From Candidatus Puniceispirillum sp. (lineage in GTDB: Bacteria > Pseudomonadota > Alphaproteobacteria > Puniceispirillales > Puniceispirillaceae), in assembly GCA_018668795.1 (NCBI GenBank), contig JABJBD010000105.1, forward strand, positions 1-21,035: 21,035 bases of DNA, read 5' to 3'. Below the pieces are notes generated by a model. It was not told the origin of the DNA, ran no database searches, and was given only the letters and a program-made list of their open reading frames with translations. Within the stretch, counting starts at the first letter, position 1; every line of letters starts with the position of its first letter. Made by a program: the position numbers and the translations under genes. Positions 8,034 to 15,645 of this stretch are shown here, piece by piece.

Positions 8034-8123
8034 TTAATTCATACCCAGATAAGTCATACCCTAATCGGCCTTTTTCGCGTAAAGCTATGCATACGCTAAA
8101 CAAGCTACCGGGTGAAGCCTTCG

Positions 8124-8390
8124 ATGCAATGGGTCGTCTATATTCTTAAATGTGCCGATAACAGCCTTTATACCGGCATCACCAATGATCTGGATGCCCG
8201 TATCGACGCACATACAGCTGGGCTTGGGGCAAAATATACCAAAGGGCGCGGCCCCTTCGTTCTGATCTATCATGAAACCTGTCAGGATCGTAGCCATGCC
8301 AGCCAGCGCGAATATGCCATCAAAGCCCTACCCCGTCATGCCAAGCTGGCTTTATGCGCCATCTGCGCTTCTGAACAAAAGCCAGAATGA
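8124..8390 (+). CDS. GIY-YIG domain protein (UPF0213/YhbQ type)
   Basis: This 88-aa single-domain GIY-YIG nuclease-fold protein shows YILKCADNSLYTGITNDL at the N-terminus, where the second YIG is TGI, then the conserved Arg (ARIDAH) and GAKYTKGRGP, with the catalytic Glu in QREYAIKAL. This is the pattern of the short UPF0213 group, proteins of unsettled role thought to act on DNA. Length is normal. A GTG at 8112 would add four residues; the ATG at 8124 places the conserved strand at the usual position. Neither start has a strong ribosome site. It is divergent from the flavoprotein gene at 8033. Confidence 0.9.
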   Translation: MQWVVYILKCADNSLYTGITNDLDARIDAHTAGLGAKYTKGRGPFVLIYHETCQDRSHASQREYAIKALPRHAKLALCAICASEQKPE

Positions 8391-8471
8391 TACAGCACAC
8401 CGCCGATTTCACGTGCGCCTCATCCCATGCCTTGCTAGACATAAACAAATAAACTTATGTCAGAGGGTTAC

Positions 8472-8681
8472 ATGAAAATCGATATTGTTCTTGTTGGCGG
8501 CCTTGGGTTCCTGCTTCTTGTGGGGGCGCTTTATCTTGCCTCGGTTTTTATCACCAAAAGCAACATGTCAAACCGTGCCAAGCGGATCTTGCATTATGTT
8601 GGTTTTGCCACTGTCATCATCGCCTGTGTTATGATGTTTGACTGGTATAGCACAACATATATGGCACAGTTGGCTAGCTGA
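8472..8681 (+). CDS. small two-helix membrane protein, function unknown
   Basis: This 69-aa protein has two clear hydrophobic segments (about residues 4-27 and 47-61) joined by a short basic loop (KSNMSNRAKR). It has no domain I recognise. The ATG at 8472 follows AGAGG at five bases, better than an ATG at 8457 that would add five residues. Codon use and GC resemble its neighbours, and ribosome site plus hydrophobic pattern argue for a real gene. Its last 8 bases overlap the 3' end of the convergent aminotransferase gene. I cannot propose a role. Confidence 0.7.
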   Translation: MKIDIVLVGGLGFLLLVGALYLASVFITKSNMSNRAKRILHYVGFATVIIACVMMFDWYSTTYMAQLAS

Positions 8682-9816
8682 CGATTTTATCCAGTGCCGC
8701 CGCAAAATTGGCGACCGTACGATCACAATTATGTAGCTTATCCAGCCCAAAAAGCCCTATCCGAAAGCTTTTATAATCTGGCCCTTCGCCGCATTCCAGC
8801 GGCACACCAGCGGCTATCTGCACCCCGTTAGCAGCAAATTTACTGCCATTTTTCAGATTGTCATCATCGGTGAAACTGACAACCACTGATGGTGCTTGAA
8901 AACCGGATGCGGCAACCGATCGAAACCCTCGACTTTCCAAAAGGCTACGTATCGCCGCGCCAAGATCAATCTGCTCCTGACGGGTTTTCGCAAAGCCATA
9001 GGCTTCGGTTTCCAGCAACGCATCACGAAACACGGCCAAGGCATCGGTCGGCATCGTCGCATGATAGGCATGGCCGCCATTTTCATAGATTTCCATAATC
9101 CCCAGCCATTTTTTAAGATCGCAAACATAGCTGGCGGCATTCGTATCTTCGATTTTGTCCCGCGCCGTTTGCGACAGCATGACCAGCCCGCTACAGGGTG
9201 ATGCGCTCCACCCCTTTTGTGGCGCGCTCAGCAACACATCAACGCCGCAGGCCTTCATATCAACCCACAAGGCACCTGACGCAACGCAATCAAGCACGAA
9301 CAGCCCGCCTACCGCATGCACGGCATCGGACACGGCGCGAATATAATCATCCGGTAACATCATGCCAGCCGATGTTTCCACATGCGGGGCAAAAACCACC
9401 GCCGGCTTTTCCAGCGCAATCTGCGTACAGACATCATCAATGGGATAGGGCGCAAAAGGCATCTGGCGATTATCACCATCTTCGCCCTGTTGCCGTGACG
9501 CCGCCAGCACCGTGCTGCTTTTGGCAATCTTGCCTTTTTCCAGAATCTCGCTCCAGCGGAAACTGAACCAGCCATTGCGGATAATCATGACATGCTGGTC
9601 ATCGGCAAATTGCCGCGCGATCGCTTCCATACCATAGGTGCCACCACCCGGAATGGCGATCACCGAATGTGCGTTATAAGCACGCTTCAAAGCACCGGAA
9701 ATATCCCGCATCACAGCCTGAAACCGCTGTGACATTGAATTTAACGAGCGGTCAGTGAACACCACTGAATATTCAAGCAATCCATCGGGATCAATATCAG
9801 GCAATAATGCAGGCAT
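8674..9816 (-). CDS. class V pyridoxal-phosphate aminotransferase (alanine-glyoxylate / serine-pyruvate type)
   Basis: This 380-aa fold-type I PLP enzyme belongs to class V. The cofactor lysine is seen as K201 in SAPQKGWSASP. D176 in FVLDCVASG should contact the pyridine nitrogen, and HVETSAG (145-151) is the conserved substrate-side segment. Length is typical of alanine-glyoxylate or serine-pyruvate aminotransferases; the exact amino donor and acceptor cannot be read. The ATG at 9816 has CAGGAG eight bases upstream, so a TTG giving 11 more residues is rejected. No operon partner is seen; its 3' end overlaps the two-helix membrane protein gene by 8 bases. Confidence 0.9.
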   Translation of the reverse strand: MPALLPDIDPDGLLEYSVVFTDRSLNSMSQRFQAVMRDISGALKRAYNAHSVIAIPGGGTYGMEAIARQFADDQHVMIIRNGWFSFRWSEILEKGKIAKSSTVLAASRQQGEDGDNRQMPFAPYPIDDVCTQIALEKPAVVFAPHVETSAGMMLPDDYIRAVSDAVHAVGGLFVLDCVASGALWVDMKACGVDVLLSAPQKGWSASPCSGLVMLSQTARDKIEDTNAASYVCDLKKWLGIMEIYENGGHAYHATMPTDALAVFRDALLETEAYGFAKTRQEQIDLGAAIRSLLESRGFRSVAASGFQAPSVVVSFTDDDNLKNGSKFAANGVQIAAGVPLECGEGPDYKSFRIGLFGLDKLHNCDRTVANFAAALDKIVS

Positions 9817-9972
9817 GATGACGTCTCCTGTCAAAAATAAATTATGCAATCACTTAGCTAACTCTAGGACGCATGCACCAGCAAAGCAAACAAACAACAA
9901 TGGTCGCATTAACGTTTCATTAAATATGAACTGATATTCTTATCCTTACAGATGATTTCAAAGGAAAGAGCC

Positions 9973-10098
9973 ATGTTTGCCAGCATCACAAACACCCATC
10001 GAAACAATATCACCGCGCATACGGCATATCGGGCAGATTGGCGACATTTTGGCGTTTTGAGGATGCAAGCTTGGGGTTTTCCAATAGTGCTATTTTAA
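9973..10098 (+). CDS. possible small protein, 41 aa, unknown
   Basis: An ATG at 9973 preceded by AAGGA with a seven-base spacer opens a 41-codon frame ending at TAA 10096-10098. A second in-frame ATG at 9952 would give 48 codons. The product is polar and aromatic (starts MFASITNTHRNN, ends WGFPIVLF) with no signal peptide or known domain. The ribosome site is the only positive evidence; the stop lies within an AT-rich palindrome. It could equally be chance in a noncoding gap. Confidence 0.3.
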   Translation: MFASITNTHRNNITAHTAYRADWRHFGVLRMQAWGFPIVLF

Positions 10099-10103
10099 AA
10101 TAG
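10090..10103. repeat. 14-bp AT-rich perfect palindrome
   Basis: CTATTTTAAAATAG reads the same on both strands. It spans the stop of the possible 41-aa ORF and lies about 12 bases beyond the stop of the minus-strand DUF429-like gene. It might help end transcription from both sides, but it has no GC-rich stem. Confidence 0.5.
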
Positions 10104-10114
10104 TGATTTTAGAT

Positions 10115-11068
10115 TTAAAAAGACACACCGAAAATCCAGCCTTCGCGCTTGGCGTGTTCCGGCCTTTGCCAATAGGAATGGTCTGGCGCGAAAAAGCGTA
10201 ATGCCGCCGCCGCGATCATCGCGTCTGCTTCATCGGCATCACGCCCACGTGGCGCATAATCTGGCGGCACCCCGTCACTGTCATAGGCTGCCAGCGCATC
10301 CGACATAAATCTGGCATCGCGTGCGGCCTTATTCGCCGGATCAAATCCTGCACGGTGGAAATGATAGCTTGGGAAAATTTCTACCAGCGTCAATGACGCT
10401 GCTGTTACCACATCCAGATCATCAAAGGGCCACATCGCCACCTGTGTGCCTAGACGCATTTTCAACTGATGCAACAGACGCATCCCTGCCATCGAACCGG
10501 TAGCCACATTATCGGCACCAACCGCCTTGAATGTTGGCGATGGGCTGCGGCCAGCCTCACGGCATGCGGTCTCAGCCATGCGACGGCGCGATTGATAAAG
10601 CGGCGCTGTTTTGCCATAGGCTGGCGGCGCCAGATAATAATCGCCCCATGGCGCTGTGGAGAACATCGCACCACCGTAAAGATGCGGATTATCTTTATTC
10701 ACATCCTCGACAAGCTGCCACAATTCGGCGGCGGTTCTGGGTGACATGTCTTGGCCGGGGAAATAGCTGTCCAGATCATGAAAGGGATGTGCAAAGGCAA
10801 AATCAATCCCGACCAAAATCGATCCCGTCCTTGTCTCTGAAAGAACCAGATCAATCAAATAATCGCGCACCGCCTCACGGCTCCATTCGGTGCTATCAGG
10901 TGGATAAATCCCAACAGGTGCGCCGCGTCCGGACTGGGCGATGGCAAGCTGTATCCCCTGATGCGTGATACCTTTGGCACCTGACCAGTCAATCCCGATA
11001 AAATACTGCCAGTCTTTTATACGTGCTTCATCATCTGTCACTGGATCATCTGACACTGTCTGCTTCAT
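10115..11068 (-). CDS. DUF429-like predicted RNase H-fold protein
   Basis: This 317-aa protein shows the spaced acidic motifs of RNase H/RuvC-like folds as found in DUF429 proteins: D27 in FIGIDWSGAK, D89 in VGIDFAFAHP, E230 in LVEIFPSYHF, and D279/D282 in DADEADAMIAAAALR. No signal peptide or membrane segment is visible. DUF429 proteins are predicted nucleases or phosphotransferases without an agreed substrate, so I give no reaction. The start ATG (11068-11066) overlaps the pgi stop by four bases (ATGA) and lacks its own ribosome site, so translation probably depends on that of pgi. It is slightly longer than the minimal DUF429 domain, with a 20-residue N-terminal lead. Confidence 0.72.
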   Translation of the reverse strand: MKQTVSDDPVTDDEARIKDWQYFIGIDWSGAKGITHQGIQLAIAQSGRGAPVGIYPPDSTEWSREAVRDYLIDLVLSETRTGSILVGIDFAFAHPFHDLDSYFPGQDMSPRTAAELWQLVEDVNKDNPHLYGGAMFSTAPWGDYYLAPPAYGKTAPLYQSRRRMAETACREAGRSPSPTFKAVGADNVATGSMAGMRLLHQLKMRLGTQVAMWPFDDLDVVTAASLTLVEIFPSYHFHRAGFDPANKAARDARFMSDALAAYDSDGVPPDYAPRGRDADEADAMIAAAALRFFAPDHSYWQRPEHAKREGWIFGVSF

Positions 11069-12603
11069 TCTTGTGCGGCAAGGCGCGCCAGAAGATTGGC
11101 GGCTGTCGGGCTCATCCCATCGGGGATAGTCCCCGCTTTCAGATGCGCCTCAAACGAGGTTGCCATTTCCTTGCCAAGTTCGACCCCCCATTGGTCAAAA
11201 CTGTTCACATCCCACAAAAAGCCACTGACAATTGTCACATGCTCATACAAAGCCAGCAGCCGCCCCAGTGCAAATGGCGTTGTCTGATCCCAGCTCATCA
11301 CTGTTGATGGCCGCCCCCCTGCAAAACTCTTATGTGGCTGTTCGGTATTTTCACGGCCAAGTGCCAAGGCTTCGGCCTGTGCCAGCGCATTGACCACCAG
11401 CACCTGATGACTGTCCTGCCAGCTGTTATCTGGCCACGCATCAGCCAGATGTAGGCCAACTGGATGTCGGGGAAATATAATATCAAGCGGCACAATATCA
11501 CGCCCTTGATGCAGGGCCTGAAAGAATGAATGCTGGCATCCGGTGCCAGCTTCGCCCCAGATCACAGGCGCGGTCGCATAATCAAGTGCATCGCCGTCGC
11601 GCGACACTGATTTGCCATTCGATTCCATTTCCAGCTGTTGTGCCCAGGCTGGGACCCGCGCCAAACGCTGGTCATAGGGCATGATTCCATGTGTAGCATA
11701 GCCCAGAAAATTCCGGTTCCAGACACGCAATAGCCCCAGCAATACAGGTATATTCTCGGCCAGCGGTGCGGTCTTGAAATGCACATCCATCGACGCGCCA
11801 CCTTGCAGAAATGTCGCAAATTGATCCGCGCCAATCGCCAGCATTACCGGCAAACCAACCGCCGACCACAGCGAATAACGCCCACCAACGCCAGCTTCAA
11901 AATCAAATATCTGCGCCGGATCAATGCCCCAGTCAGCCGCCTTGTTTGCCGCCGCGGTAACCGCCGCCATCTGCTTGTTGCTATCGCCGCCACCCGCTTC
12001 AAGCCATGACTTTGCCAGGCTGGCATTACGCATGGTTTCTGCGGTGGTAAAGGTTTTGGACGTTACAATCACCAGACTGCGCGGTGCGGCACAGCCTGCC
12101 AGCACATCATGTAAATGGCTGGGATCAACATTTGATACATAATGCACCCGCGCACCAGACGCAAAAGGCGCCAGTGCCATCGCCACCATCGCTGGCCCTA
12201 GATCCGACCCGCCGATACCAATATTGATAATGTCGTCATACGCGCCGGCCTTGCGTGTATGTTCGGCAAATGTCATCATCTTTTGATAGCGGGTACTGGC
12301 GCGTGTTTCCGGACTACGTAATGCGGCATGCACGACAGGCCGGTTTTCGCTTTTATTGATCGCTTCACCGGCAAACATGGCATCACGCTTTTCGGCAATA
12401 TTGGCATCCTCAGCCAACCCCAGAAGCGCCTCAAGCGCCGCCATATCAATATGCTGGCGCGCTATATCAACTTCTAGATCGTCGCTGGCAAAAACCAGTT
12501 GTCGCGCCCGCGCCGCGTCATATATCAGATCAGCCAGCTTGATATCACCAAGCCGCTTGGCATGATCCTTCAAGGTTGCATAAGATTTTGTCTGGGTCAG
12601 CAT
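11065..12603 (-). CDS. pgi: glucose-6-phosphate isomerase
   Basis: This 512-aa cytosolic enzyme interconverts glucose 6-phosphate and fructose 6-phosphate. Seen: INIGIGGSDLGP (127-138), the signature GVGGRYSLWSAVGLP (238-252) with R242, catalytic E351 in WGEAGTG, H358 in CQHSFFQALHQG, and the C-terminal signature VNSFDQWGVELGK with K478. The loop before the catalytic His reads GTGCQHS where most PGI proteins read GTNGQH, a small oddity that puts a Cys beside the site. The ATG at 12603 has GGAG six bases upstream; a longer frame from 12669 would add 22 atypical residues. It is first in a two-gene unit with the DUF429-like gene. Confidence 0.97.
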   Translation of the reverse strand: MLTQTKSYATLKDHAKRLGDIKLADLIYDAARARQLVFASDDLEVDIARQHIDMAALEALLGLAEDANIAEKRDAMFAGEAINKSENRPVVHAALRSPETRASTRYQKMMTFAEHTRKAGAYDDIINIGIGGSDLGPAMVAMALAPFASGARVHYVSNVDPSHLHDVLAGCAAPRSLVIVTSKTFTTAETMRNASLAKSWLEAGGGDSNKQMAAVTAAANKAADWGIDPAQIFDFEAGVGGRYSLWSAVGLPVMLAIGADQFATFLQGGASMDVHFKTAPLAENIPVLLGLLRVWNRNFLGYATHGIMPYDQRLARVPAWAQQLEMESNGKSVSRDGDALDYATAPVIWGEAGTGCQHSFFQALHQGRDIVPLDIIFPRHPVGLHLADAWPDNSWQDSHQVLVVNALAQAEALALGRENTEQPHKSFAGGRPSTVMSWDQTTPFALGRLLALYEHVTIVSGFLWDVNSFDQWGVELGKEMATSFEAHLKAGTIPDGMSPTAANLLARLAAQE

Positions 12604-12685
12604 GATGCGCTCCGCATAGGTAATGAGACAGCTACTGGCTTTATTCATAGCCAGCATCCGCTTTATCATAGCTAGCTATTATAGG

Positions 12686-12731
12686 GCATGATATGACCAT
12701 GCGCCTAGCGAAAGAATATATATTATATATG
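12686..12731. promoter_or_regulatory. candidate divergent promoter region between pgi and the renalase-like gene
   Basis: The divergent gap contains GCATG-N7-CATGC (12686-12702) and then a purely AT alternating stretch around 12715-12730 (AATATATATTATATAT), a plausible -10 region for the plus-strand gene at 12760. No confident -35 is seen. The arms are only 5 bp, so an operator role is speculative. Confidence 0.3.
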
Positions 12732-12759
12732 CGTTTGTTGATGTTGTGGAGTATCTGGC

Positions 12760-13746
12760 GTGACGGATGATGTAATTTTTGATCTTGTGATAATTGGCGC
12801 AGGCATTTCCGGCCTTGCCGCCGCCAGCGCCGCGCATAAGACTGGCCAACATGTGGTGGTGATTGACAAGGGGCGCCGGATTGGCGGACGCTTATCGACG
12901 CGCCGTGCCGATGGTTTCACCTTTAATCATGGTGCGCAGTTCGTCACCGCCAAAGGCGATGCCTTTAGTGCCGTTTTACACGCCGCAGAAACAGCTGGCG
13001 CGCTGGCGCGCTGGCAGATTGCCGATGATAAAACCGCCTTTGCCGGATCACCGACCATGCGTGATCTGCCTGTCTTTATGGGTCAGGGTCTGGATATTCG
13101 TCAGGATATGGAAATCGCCAGCATCATGCCGCACCCGCTAACTGGCACCAATAACAATGGTCTATGCCTGACCGACAAAAACGGTACCAATCTATTGACC
13201 CGCAAACTGATCGTCACCGCACCAGCCCCCCAAACAGCACGGCTTTTACGCGACATTGAACCTGCCATGGCCGCGCTTGCCGATACGGCGCTTTATGCGC
13301 CGTGCTGGACAGCCATGTATGGCTTTGACGCTATGCCTATTATGCCAACTTTGCCGATCCGCAATCGTGATTGTGCGATTGGCTGGGCTGGACTGGAACA
13401 AACGCGCCCACACGCCGATCAGCATTATCCAGCGATTACAATTCAGGCGTCAGCCGACTGGAGCCAGCACTGGATCGAAGCCAGCAAGGACGAGGTGATT
13501 GCCGCATTATTTGATACGCTGGCTAGCGAGACAGGTGTAGAATTACCGCGTCCGGTGATGTCAGCCGCGCATCGCTGGCTATATGCCAAAGTTATTCGCC
13601 CAGCCACAATAGATACCAGCATCGCCCCGCATGGAATCACCAATGCCGGTCGTTCCATCGCCATCGCAGGTGACTGGCTTGGTGGTGCCCGTGTTGAACA
13701 TGCCTATGACAGCGGATTAGCGGCCATAAACGCGCTATCGATATAG
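12760..13746 (+). CDS. renalase-like FAD-dependent amine oxidase-fold protein (COG3380 type)
   Basis: This 328-aa flavoprotein has an N-terminal FAD-binding GAGISGLAAA (13-22), then DKGRRIGGRLSTRR (about 36-49) and FNHGAQFVTA (54-63). The C-terminal flavin closure is AIAGDWLGGARVEHAYDSGLAA. This is the arrangement of the bacterial renalase-like COG3380 group, within the amine-oxidase/PHBH fold. Bacterial renalases oxidise off-isomers of NAD(P)H; whether this one does is inference. The start is a GTG at 12760 with GGAG eight bases upstream, and the following residues match the family start. It is divergent from pgi and convergent with the NIPSNAP-like gene. Confidence 0.88.
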   Translation: MTDDVIFDLVIIGAGISGLAAASAAHKTGQHVVVIDKGRRIGGRLSTRRADGFTFNHGAQFVTAKGDAFSAVLHAAETAGALARWQIADDKTAFAGSPTMRDLPVFMGQGLDIRQDMEIASIMPHPLTGTNNNGLCLTDKNGTNLLTRKLIVTAPAPQTARLLRDIEPAMAALADTALYAPCWTAMYGFDAMPIMPTLPIRNRDCAIGWAGLEQTRPHADQHYPAITIQASADWSQHWIEASKDEVIAALFDTLASETGVELPRPVMSAAHRWLYAKVIRPATIDTSIAPHGITNAGRSIAIAGDWLGGARVEHAYDSGLAAINALSI

Positions 13747-13749
13747 TGC

Positions 13750-13761
13750 CTAGGCGCCTAG
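13750..13761. repeat. 12-bp perfect palindrome between convergent stops
   Basis: CTAGGCGCCTAG lies within the 18-bp gap between the stop of the renalase-like gene and the stop of the NIPSNAP-like gene. It is symmetrical on both strands but has no loop and no T-tract, so it is not a classical terminator. Confidence 0.5.
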
Positions 13762-13764
13762 ATT

Positions 13765-14064
13765 CTAATCACCAGTTGATGTCATGACCACAATTTCACG
13801 ATGCGCAACATGGCTACGCACGTAATCAACATTGGCTTGCCACCAGTCTGACCCGTAGAATTTTTCTTCCAGTTTCGGAATATCTTCCAACTGGTCACAA
13901 GTGCGAATCCAGATAAACTGCGTCCCCAGATCATTGACCCATGATGAAGACACCCCAAAGCCAGCCTCATGCAGAACGGGTATCAACTTGCTATGGAACA
14001 GATCAAGCCAGCTATCCATCTGCCCTTTATTGATTGTGTAAATGCGAAGATGTGCGGCGGCCAT
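13765..14064 (-). CDS. NIPSNAP-like dimeric alpha/beta-barrel protein
   Basis: This 99-aa soluble protein begins HLRIYTINKGQMDSWLDLF, continues with GFGVSSSWVNDLGTQFIWIRT and ends with an RSHVAHREIVVM strand. This beta-alpha-beta pattern and length fit the NIPSNAP branch of the dimeric alpha/beta-barrel (ferredoxin-like) superfamily. Family members bind small ligands or act as chaperone-like monooxygenase relatives; no reaction is assigned. The ATG at 14064 has GGGAGA six bases upstream. Its upstream region, shared with the cytochrome gene, contains an FNR-like box 31 bases before its start. Confidence 0.78.
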   Translation of the reverse strand: MAAAHLRIYTINKGQMDSWLDLFHSKLIPVLHEAGFGVSSSWVNDLGTQFIWIRTCDQLEDIPKLEEKFYGSDWWQANVDYVRSHVAHREIVVMTSTGD

Positions 14065-14094
14065 GTCGTGTCTCCCGATTATTTATGAATAATA

Positions 14095-14108
14095 TTGATG
14101 ACAATCAT
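14095..14108. promoter_or_regulatory. FNR/CRP-family-like box
   Basis: TTGAT-GACA-ATCAT matches the FNR/FixK/Dnr consensus TTGAT-N4-ATCAA at nine of ten fixed positions. It is in the divergent gap, about 31 bases from the NIPSNAP-like start and about 105 bases before the cytochrome start. Class II cytochromes c are often linked to oxygen or nitric-oxide responsive regulators of this family, which makes the position sensible. No regulator gene is in the window. Confidence 0.4.
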
Positions 14109-14212
14109 TATGTATTGTTTGAAGATTATGCAGTGCAATACTCATATATTGGGCAAGCTAATTCAAACCAAATCTGCTAATCTGGTGTCAAACGCATGCT
14201 AGGAAAAATATC

Positions 14213-14659
14213 ATGAAAAAACGTCTTATAATCATAGTTACAATGTTAACGGCTTTTTCGGCAGCAATGCCTGGCATTCTGTCTGCACATGATGGTGCCA
14301 CTGGCATTGTTAAAGAGCGCATGGATAATTTCAAAGCAACACAGGGACATCTCAAAGCCATTGGCGGATTGATGGGAAACCAAGACTACGCCGCCATCAT
14401 CGAACATGCCGAGGAAATAAAGGCTTGGGCGGTCAAGATGCCTGAGTTTTTCCCTGAAGGCAGCGGCGGCGCACCGTCAGCCGCCAAACCACGCGTCTGG
14501 GAAGATTTTGACGGTTTTAAAGCCGCCGCACAGGCACATGCCACAGCGACACAGGGCATTATCGATGCGGCGAATGCAGAAGACATGACCGCACTGACCG
14601 CGGCTTTTCGGGCAACAGCTGACTCTTGTGGCGGATGTCACAAAGTCTTTAAAAAATAA
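14213..14659 (+). CDS. class II cytochrome c (cytochrome c' / c-556 type)
   Basis: This 148-aa periplasmic haem protein has a signal peptide (MKKR, hydrophobic core, likely cut near residue 25 after SA) and a C-terminal haem-attachment motif CGGCH (C139, C142, H143). The N-terminal helix GIVKERMDNFKATQGHLKAIGGLM resembles the c'/c-556 four-helix bundle, in which a residue of the first helix lies near the sixth haem position. Family members transfer electrons or bind nitric oxide; which one applies here cannot be told. An AGGA element eight bases before the ATG supports the start. It is divergent from the NIPSNAP-like gene with an FNR-like box between. Confidence 0.94.
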   Translation: MKKRLIIIVTMLTAFSAAMPGILSAHDGATGIVKERMDNFKATQGHLKAIGGLMGNQDYAAIIEHAEEIKAWAVKMPEFFPEGSGGAPSAAKPRVWEDFDGFKAAAQAHATATQGIIDAANAEDMTALTAAFRATADSCGGCHKVFKK

Positions 14660-14709
14660 GCATGAATATGCGCCTTTTTCTGTCCGGTACCCTGTCTTGA
14701 TGTCTATCG

Positions 14710-15645
14710 ATGGGTGATGTTCTTGCTATTTCGGTGCCCTTTTTTGCATTGATTTTTGCTGGTTTTGGCGTACGGGCGACGGGCCTTTTTGACAATGCTG
14801 GCGCGCGTACATTGGCTAAATTTGCCTTTTATGTTGCTTTGCCGCCGATGCTGTTCATCAAGGTGGCGGTCAGCGACCCTAGCGATATTTTCAACTGGGG
14901 TTTTGTCTGGCGGTATGAAAGCGCAACCATTTTGCTGTTTCTTGGCACCGCTTATCTATCACGGTCACTGTTCGGGTTTGAACGGCTGACAAGTGGCATT
15001 TTCGGGCTCAATATCGCCTATCCAAATTATGGTTATATTGGCGTGCCTTTATGTATTCTGGCATTTGGTGATGCGGCGGCATTACCCCTAGCGCTTTTGC
15101 TATTTGCTGATACCATTGTTCTGCTGATGATCCTTGCCTATTTTGCCGCCAATACCAAACAGGGGCTGGTACAGGCCTTGCCGCGTATCCTGGCTGAAAT
15201 GGCACGTAACCCCTTACTTCTTGCTGTGATGGCGGGTCTTGGTTATGCCGCCTTTGATATGCAGATGCCGATCATTGCCAGCCGGACGTTGAACATGCTG
15301 GCTGATGCGGCACCACCGGTTGCGCTATTTGCCCTTGGCGCAACCCTCTATGGCCAGCCAATCCGCGCCGCCGCCGCCGAAGTCAGCGTCATAAGCCTGT
15401 TCAAACTTATCGTGCATCCTGTGCTTGTCGCAGGCTTGTTTTTGCTCATTCCGGGACAGGACATGTTATGGATCAAAGTTGCTATCCTGTCAGCCTGTCT
15501 GCCTGTTGCCGCCAATGTGTTCATGCTGGCCGATCATTATCAGACCTATGCAGGTCGCTCGGCCTCAGCCATTTTCGTCAGCACCTTGCTGGCCAGCCTG
15601 ACGGTGCCTGTGGTGCTCTATATCCTGTTCACTATGCTTGGCTAG
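14710..15645 (+). CDS. AEC-family transporter (auxin efflux carrier type)
   Basis: This 311-aa inner-membrane protein has about ten hydrophobic helices in two halves. Typical AEC segments are seen: VPFFALIFAGFGVRATGLFD at the N-terminus, FGLNIAYPNYGYIGVPL near 97-113, which marks the broken helix, and AILSACLPVAANVFMLADHY near the C-terminus. Bacterial AEC proteins export or import organic acids such as malate or malonate; the substrate is unknown here. The start at 14710 lacks a clear ribosome site but is the only sensible ATG. It lies 50 bases behind the cytochrome gene. Its last 14 bases overlap the convergent cupin gene. Confidence 0.9.
   Translation: MGDVLAISVPFFALIFAGFGVRATGLFDNAGARTLAKFAFYVALPPMLFIKVAVSDPSDIFNWGFVWRYESATILLFLGTAYLSRSLFGFERLTSGIFGLNIAYPNYGYIGVPLCILAFGDAAALPLALLLFADTIVLLMILAYFAANTKQGLVQALPRILAEMARNPLLLAVMAGLGYAAFDMQMPIIASRTLNMLADAAPPVALFALGATLYGQPIRAAAAEVSVISLFKLIVHPVLVAGLFLLIPGQDMLWIKVAILSACLPVAANVFMLADHYQTYAGRSASAIFVSTLLASLTVPVVLYILFTMLG

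Larger units (their letters stand above)
9817..10114. other. 298-bp gap between aminotransferase and DUF429 genes
   Basis: No confident gene is seen. The aminotransferase leader occupies the left end. The middle holds a possible 41-aa ORF (9973-10098) with a good ribosome site. The right end is AT-rich with a 14-bp palindrome (10090-10103) and AAAAT-AGTG-ATTTT (10097-10110) just past the stop of the minus-strand gene. No tRNA fold is visible. Confidence 0.6.

Noticed and set aside
12604..12669. N-terminal 22-residue extension of pgi
   Set aside because: The inner ATG at 12603 has a GGAG site at good spacing and the extra residues do not resemble the family start.
14183..14193. TGGTGTCAAAC shared with 16350-16360, both shortly upstream of a start codon (cytochrome c' and OYE)
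   Set aside because: About 50 chance pairs of identical 11-mers are expected in 21 kb by simple base statistics, and the distances to the start differ (19 and 26 bases).
14660..14709. GCAT-GAAT-ATGC hairpin with a following T-run as a cytochrome terminator
   Set aside because: The stem is only four base pairs and the T-run is separated from it.
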